A stretch of DNA of 64,000 nt from Lepus europaeus (lineage: Eukaryota; Chordata; Mammalia; Lagomorpha; Leporidae). The notes under the pieces were generated by a model, which was not told the DNA's origin, made no database searches, and saw nothing but the letters and a program-made list of their open reading frames with translations. Shown piece by piece: positions 58,298 through 64,000 of this stretch. The position numbers and the translations under genes were made by a program. The DNA lies in contig NC_084837.1 in the NCBI RefSeq assembly GCF_033115175.1, positions 91,074,499-91,138,498 on the forward strand, read 5' to 3'. How positions within the stretch are numbered: position 1 is the first letter of the stretch; each line of letters starts with the position of its first letter.

Positions 58298-58691
58298 AAA
58301 AGCTTATCTTCTGACTCTGTTTCCTGTCGCCCTTTCGGAGCGCGCTCGAGGACCATCTTGTTTTGTTTGCAGTCCAGCAGAAGGGTAGGCAGTTTGGTCT
58401 CCATGCTGCAGGTACGGGAGTCAGGCCTCTGCTTATGCAAGACTGCAGGACTTGGAAGAGCACTGGGCTGGCTCCAGGGTCTGAAAGCTAGGCCAGGGCT
58501 ACGCTTGCCCTGTTCTGTAACAGCAGCACAGAAAGGTGCGGGGTTTGGGGGCCTACAAGGCTGGCAATAGACATTGATTTTTCTCTCGGTTTTGTCTCCA
58601 GCCCCGGGAGGCTGGATAAAGGTGTTAGAGTAGGGTTCTCATTTGGGGACAACTTTAGCGTCAATGACCCTGCAGAAGTCAATGGAAGTGG

Positions 58692-58707
58692 GCAGCAGGG
58701 GGCGCTG
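58692..58707 (+). promoter_or_regulatory. CTCF-type motif (forward)
   Basis: gcagcagggggcgctg, a strong core match. Intergenic, about 10.6 kb beyond RPLP1. Confidence 0.6.
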
Positions 58708-58849
58708 TGACACTGGCAGAGTCGCAGCTTCCACGGGGACTAGGGACTGAGCAGAGCCCAGCCTGAATCAGGCGGACAGACAGCACAGGGGCCCACTGCC
58801 CCACTCAGGAGACTCATGCCCGGAAGTCAGGGACGGGGTGGGCATTATG

Positions 58850-59035
58850 AGCAGTGGCTTTGCAGCGTGTGGCCTTGGATTTGAAGTCCTGCTCAGTTCT
58901 TTCCAGAGGTGTGATTCTGGGCAAGTCACCTCCATAGCTCATTGGACAAAAATTAATCTCTGTCTCCCGGGGCTGTCAGGAGAGCAGTGTGATGACGCAT
59001 GTCAATTTCTTAGCAAGACGCAATGCCTGGCAGCC
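58850..59035 (+). mobile_element. MIR element
   Basis: ggatttgaagtcctgctcag, gtgtgattctgggcaagtca and a caatgcctggcag tail are in MIR order. Confidence 0.55.
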
Positions 59036-59949
59036 GTTGCTGCTATTAATGGCTGTGGGATTTGTGGGGCAGTCTGGGGCCCATGTGCTGTTACGCCAGA
59101 TTCCCTGCTGTAGCAGCCAGTGGGGCTGCTCTTCCGGGGCCTGTCTGAGCCTCTTTCTGCCCATGCGAACAGCCCATCCTATTTTTCCTGGATCTTAAGA
59201 ATCCCGTCCAGGCCCACGTGCTCACTGAAGGTCAGCAGGGAGGAGTGGGGCTGTGTGGTTCCTGTGATGCTGTCCACTCACCTGGGCCTGTGTGGCTTGG
59301 GGTGAGCTCCTCACTCTCTGTGCCTAGATTCCTCCATTGAGAGCTGGAGGTTAAGCACCGAGGTCCTGCTCTGTCTGGGATTGACGATCTAGGCCCATGT
59401 CCCCATCCTGGAAGCATATGTATATCCAACAGGGCCCTTCGCAGCCTAAGCCCAAAAGTGTGGTCTCAGGTAGGGTCTAGGCAGGCTCCTGGCTAGGGCC
59501 TGTGGAAGGGGTACCTGTGGACAACTTGCCGCAGCAAACAGGTGACTTAGGACTTCATCACTGTCCGGCTTGCCCCTCCTATGCCCCTGCCGCCACCCAG
59601 ATGTTATTCCCACGGACTTGAGGTGCAGGCTGTCAGTACACCCTTGGCTCTGCGCACCCCTGGTGCACCTGACCTGCGTGCAGCCGGCTGTCTCACAGTG
59701 CAGAGCCGCCTTGGCCTTCTGTGTGGCTCTGCGTGTCCCCCGGGGCGTGGACGTAAGTGATAGCTGAGATCCACTTTATACAACAAACACCCAGAATGTC
59801 TGCAAGGGTGGGAGGTGCACCGGATCTTCCAGGAACACGGCTACCAGGTCAACTGGGAAGACTGCACGTGGGCTTGCACTTTATGTCAGGAAATCTGTTG
59901 CCCCACATGAGGTGTTCTGTCTGGGAGTGCTTCTGAAAACGTATGCAGC
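59036..59949. other. Intergenic, nothing recognised
   Basis: Unique-looking sequence between a MIR and a MITE-like element. Confidence 0.6.
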
Positions 59950-60378
59950 AGCGTCAAAACGTTTATGGGGAAAATGGAGTTAAAAGGGAAGCTTCTGGAG
60001 CCGGTGTTGCAGCACAGTAGGTTAAGCTGTTGGTGGTGACACCAGCGCCTCTTATTGGAGTACTGGTTTGAGTCCCGGCTGCTCCACTTCTGATCCAGCC
60101 CCCTGCTGATATGCCTGGGAAAGCAGTGGAGGATGGCCCAAATGTGTGGGCTTCTGAACCCGTGTCGGAGACCTGGATGGAGTTCCAGATGGAAGATCTC
60201 TTTCTCTCTGTCTTCCCCTCACTCTCTGTCATTCTGTCTTTCACAGAAATCAAATGCATTTTAAATAAAAAGATAGTTTTTTTTCATGCAAAAACTTTTG
60301 GAATCCATGTATGTATAGTTTTATTTATTTATTTTTTTATAATATGCCTTCCCATGAACTTTTGGAAAATCTATTTCT
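59950..60378. mobile_element. MITE-like inverted-repeat element split by a SINE
   Basis: Left end gcgtcaaaacgtttatgggg aaaatgga; right end tgccttcccatgaacttttgg, its approximate reverse complement. A C-repeat occupies 59998-60272. Looks like a non-autonomous DNA element of about 150 bp. Confidence 0.5.
59998..60272 (+). mobile_element. C-repeat SINE inserted in a MITE-like element
   Basis: Forward copy gagccggtgttgcagcacag to aaataaaaag; shortened body. Confidence 0.82.
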
Positions 60379-61504
60379 TTTCCTTCCTCTTTTTTTTTTT
60401 TTTAAATTGTCTTTCCATTTTATGTTTAAAGAGGAAAAAGAATACTGTTACGGCCCGTCAACCCCAGTCCCCTAAGTGATTTGTAAAATATAGCAAAATA
60501 TGTAAAAATATAGCAAAATGCCTACGGTGTATATGACAAACGATTGTGTGAGGTTGTAAGTGCCTCAAGCTTTGCTTCCTGGTCACCTGGTAATTAATGT
60601 GGACATTAAAAAGCAGGCGCTGCTGTGTGCCCAGGAATCTGGCTTCTCTTGGTGCCAGTAATGGCCAAGAGACATCATCCATTTCATTGCACGTTCAAGT
60701 GTTTCAAAAACACAGCTTGATTCAGACATTCTACTAATTGCATTTGGAAAGTACCTTGATTCTTTCTCGGCACCTTGTTTCCTTAAAAAAATTGTGTGTT
60801 GAATTTTGGACACCTGTGCTTACGTTCCTCCGCCGTGTCAGTACCAGGGAGCAGCATGGTGCAGAAGCTACCTGCGTTCTATAAGCAGTGATCCCACAGG
60901 GAGCCTGTTAGCCAGAGCTGCCCTGCAGGGCACAGCTTTGTCTCCTCTGGGCGCAGGATGGGGAGGGATCCTCTGGTCCCGTCTGAGTGTGAAGGACCTT
61001 CCAGAATGTCTCATTCATCATCAGCTCACAGGGAGGAGACGTACGTTCCTGGGGACATCCGGGTCATACCTTCTGATGGCAAAATTCAGCTTGGAGCCCA
61101 GGCTCCTGGCATCCGGGCTTATATCAGGACCTCAGGCTGGCTGGCATTGGAGCAGCTAGTGGAAATACAGGTTTCCAGCTGGGGTTGGTGGATCAGCCTG
61201 CATCTGAGCAAAACAACCTCCCAACATGAAGTAACAATGTATCATGTTGTCTCTGGTCCCGGAAACACTGGGACTGGCTATGTACCAAGCCAGCCTGGGG
61301 ACCAGAAGGCATCCTGACATCATCCAGGTGTGGAGAGGAGATTCTGGGAGGTGGGGCCCAGTGGGCGGGAAGCCTGCAGGTGTTTGGAGATAAAGGTCAG
61401 AGAAGCTAGACTTTGGTGACTGCCACGCCCTGGGCCCAGGTGCTTGGGCCCAGGAAGCACTGAAGATTCATATCTTCTCTTTCATATCGATTGGGGTGGA
61501 TCTT
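60379..61504. other. Intergenic, nothing recognised
   Basis: AT-rich to about 60800, then GC-richer; no feature supported. Confidence 0.6.
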
Positions 61505-61847
61505 TTTTTTTTTTTTTTTTTGACAGGCAGAGTGGACAGTGAGAGAGAGACAGAGAGAAAGGCCTTCCTTTTGCCGTTGGTTCACCCTCCAATGGCCGCT
61601 GCGGTAGGCGCGCTGCGGCCGGCGCATCGCGCTGATCCGATGGCAGGAGCCAGGTGCTTCTCCTGGTCTCCCATGGGGTGCAGGGCCCAAGCACTTGGGC
61701 CATCCTCCACTGCACTCCCTGGCCACAGCAGAGAGCTGGCCTGGAAGAGGGGCAACCGGGACAGGATCGGTGCCCCGACCGGGACTAGAACCCGGTGTGC
61801 CGGCGCCGCAAGGCGGAGGATTAGCCTAGTGAGCCGCGGTGCTGGCC
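61505..61847 (-). mobile_element. C-repeat SINE, younger subfamily
   Basis: Reverse copy with 18-T tail. Near-perfect target duplication gattggggtggatctt / gattgggtggatctt. Confidence 0.95.
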
Positions 61848-62526
61848 GATTGGGTGGATCTTAGCCCTGGGGTGGATCTTAGCCCGAATTCCCCAAAGCA
61901 GAGGTCAAGTCAAAGGCTTCTGAGGGAGGAGCTCCTTTGACAGCACTCGGGGGAGTGAGGGAGAGTGCAGGGAAAGGAGTGCCCAGTGGTGTTGGTCTGT
62001 TCCATACCACCAGGCCATCTGAGAAGCTCCTGAAATGAGGCCCGGAGCTGCCCCGCTCTGGTTCAGGGTAGCCACGGAGCGTCCATGCCATGGTGGGCTC
62101 CTGCAGGCATCCTGGCCTCTCAGGCAGGGGAGCTGGGGGTGGGACGTGAGGGGAGGAAGGAGCAGGCAAATGGCACCGTCACAAAACTGAGCCAAGCTTT
62201 GTGGAACTGGCAGCTGCAGGTGGGGCTCTGAACCTAGGATCACAGGAGTGGTTGGTGGGAGTCTGAGCAGGGGGCGGAGCGGGGGAGGGCACCAGCTTCT
62301 CACCTCCTAGAGGCTTTATGCTCTGTCCTGCTGTGCTGTCTGCAAAACTCTCCCTCCTTCCTGTCTTTTTCTCCCTCCCCAACTCTTACTCTCACTCTAC
62401 CTTCATCTCTTCATCTCCTTCCATTACTCTCTTTTACTCTCTTTATTCCTCCCACAGGCTTTTTTTTTTTTTTTTTTAACCTCAGGCAGCCGTGGGCTGT
62501 GTGCCCAGTGTTGGCTGAGGCAATTC
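61848..62526. other. Intergenic, nothing recognised
   Basis: GC-rich part, then a CT-rich part (62340-62460) and a T-run. Confidence 0.6.
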
Positions 62527-62838
62527 TTTTTTTTTTTTTTTTTTTTTGACAGGCAGAGTGGACAGTGTGAGAGAGAGACAGAGAGAAAGGTCTTCCTTTT
62601 TCCGTTGGTTCATCCCCCAATGGCTGCTGTGGCCAGTGCGTTGTGGCCGGCACATCACGCTGATCCGAAGGCAGGAGCCAGGTGCTTCTCTTGGTCTCCC
62701 ATGTGGATGCAGGGCCCAAGGACTTGGGCCATCCTCCACTGCCCTCCCAGGCCACAGAGAGAGCTGGACTAGAAGAGGGGCAAATGGGACAGAATCTGGT
62801 GCCCCAACCGGGACTAGAACCCGGGGTGCCGGTGCCAC
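62527..62838 (-). mobile_element. C-repeat SINE, younger subfamily, head-truncated
   Basis: Reverse copy with a T-run and gacaggcagagtggacagtg. It stops after cggggtgccggtgccac, lacking the last about 35 bp of the head. Confidence 0.88.
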
Positions 62839-62849
62839 TTTCATCTTCT

Positions 62850-63176
62850 TTAAAGACACACACACACAGAAAGAGAGAGAGAGAGAGAGAGAGGAGAGAT
62901 CTTCCATCCACAGGTTCACTCCCCAAATGCCCACAATAACCAGAGCTGGACCATGCTGAAGCCAGGAGCCTGGAATACCATCTGAGTCTCTCAAGTGGGT
63001 GGCAGGGACCCAAATACTTGAGCCATCATCTGCTGCCTCCCAGGATGCATTAGCAGGAAGCTGGATTGGAAATGGAGCAGTGGAAGTGGAGGTGGGACTC
63101 GATCTGAGGCACTGCAAAATGGGCTGCTGGCGTCCCAAGTGGCGGCTCCGTGTGCTGTGCCACAGTACCTGCCCCA
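62850..63176 (-). mobile_element. C-repeat SINE
   Basis: Reverse copy starting with a CA run and GA run; head ends cacagtacctgcccc. Abuts the preceding SINE. Confidence 0.82.
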
Positions 63177-64000
63177 CCCCCGCATGCCCTGTTTTGCTCT
63201 GCTCTGAGCTCGTTTTGTCTGCCGAATTACATGAGGTGCTCTCTGAGGGCAGGAGACACCACACCCATTTCTGCCCCTTCTCCCATTCCTTGGAGCCCAT
63301 CTGGCTCAAGCACATGTCACTCAGGCCAGTCAGTGTCCCCAGCCCTGAGAAGCTGGATGACAAGGATTGAGAACCTCTCCTTTCCTGTCCTGGGGGAGTC
63401 CAGAGTCCTACACGATGCAAATCTCTGCCAGCCGTCCCCGTCCCCTTTGGTTCCGGCCTCCTGCCTCTGTGGGCCCTGATTCTCCTTTCACTGTGAGTTT
63501 CAGCTGTTTCTTGATCTCTGCCCTGGAGCTGACCCCAACACAGAGCCGAGTCTTTCTCTTTCTTCCCTCTCTGGAGTCCGCCGCAGGTGGTGCACAGGTT
63601 ACATGGCTCCCCAGGAGGTGCCTCACGGTGCTCCGTGCAGTGGTGATGTCAAAAGCATTTCAGGCTATGCACTTGACTTTCTGCACATTCTGCCAGCCTC
63701 CAGGCCAGCTGGCAGTTCTGCCGGGTCCTATCCTCCCACTCTGGAGCACGCCAACCAGGTGCCTCCCATTTCTGGACCATAGCCGGCGGGCATTCCACAG
63801 ACCCTGTAAGAATTGGCCCTCACCAAGAAGCACCCGCTCCCTGGTCCTCTGGGGCACCCTGGTCCTGTTCGGGTTGGCCAGAAGCCCACTGCCTCTGCTG
63901 CCTGCAGGGCCTCTGCTGTCCTCACGTCAGCTCCAGCGGGACCTGGCACGACCTCATCTTGTGGAGTGGAGTCAGATCTCAAACAAGCCGCCTGTCTCAG
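63177..64000. other. Intergenic to window end, nothing recognised
   Basis: Unique-looking sequence; no coding or repeat signature I can support. Confidence 0.6.

Noticed and set aside
62482-63420. 312-codon reverse frame
   Set aside because: It runs through two C-repeat SINEs and a simple T/A run; the product is translated SINE.

Overview
This is nuclear DNA of a lagomorph, almost certainly rabbit (Oryctolagus). It carries about 36 copies of the lagomorph C-repeat SINE, recognisable by a tRNA-like head, a long conserved body and an AAATAAATAAATCTTT or plain A tail. It also has classic mammalian MIR and L1 fossils and intron-containing genes with human-like exon structure. The gene order PAQR5 - KIF23 - RPLP1, all on the + strand, matches human 15q23 as I remember it. 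All comparisons with human proteins here are from memory, not from a search.

Layout. 1-12.2 kb: the 3' half of PAQR5 (membrane progestin receptor gamma). It has the last three coding exons (2336-2432, 4107-4248, 9405-9646) and a probable 2.5-kb 3' UTR ending near an AATAAA at 12143. Its last intron holds a 16-copy G-rich minisatellite (6020-6935) and a block of six SINEs. 12.2-17.4 kb: intergenic DNA. 17.4-43.4 kb: complete KIF23 (MKLP1/CHO1), with 23 coding exons and a 2865-nt CDS for 954 residues. Its promoter is a CpG island with CCAAT-box and CHR motifs. 46.4-48.1 kb: complete RPLP1 (four exons, 114 residues) with a TOP-type promoter. 48.1-64 kb: no recognisable protein gene. This part holds an orphan CpG island just downstream of RPLP1, SINEs, an L1 remnant, a MITE-like element and CTCF-type motifs.

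The three genes do not form a pathway. PAQR5 is a steroid-responsive membrane receptor, KIF23 is the motor subunit of centralspindlin in cytokinesis, and RPLP1 is a ribosomal stalk protein. KIF23 has a cell-cycle-type promoter and RPLP1 a growth-type promoter.

I found no novel multi-gene system. The most useful unusual points are: the minisatellite, whose 60/56-bp units keep several reading frames open and carry G-quadruplex motifs; a predicted lagomorph shift of the KIF23 exon 19 splice acceptor; a probable cassette exon 18 with a weak donor; two SINEs inserted at the same target, giving three copies of the target sequence; and an unassigned CpG island. Many long open frames in the window are artefacts of CpG islands, the minisatellite or SINEs.
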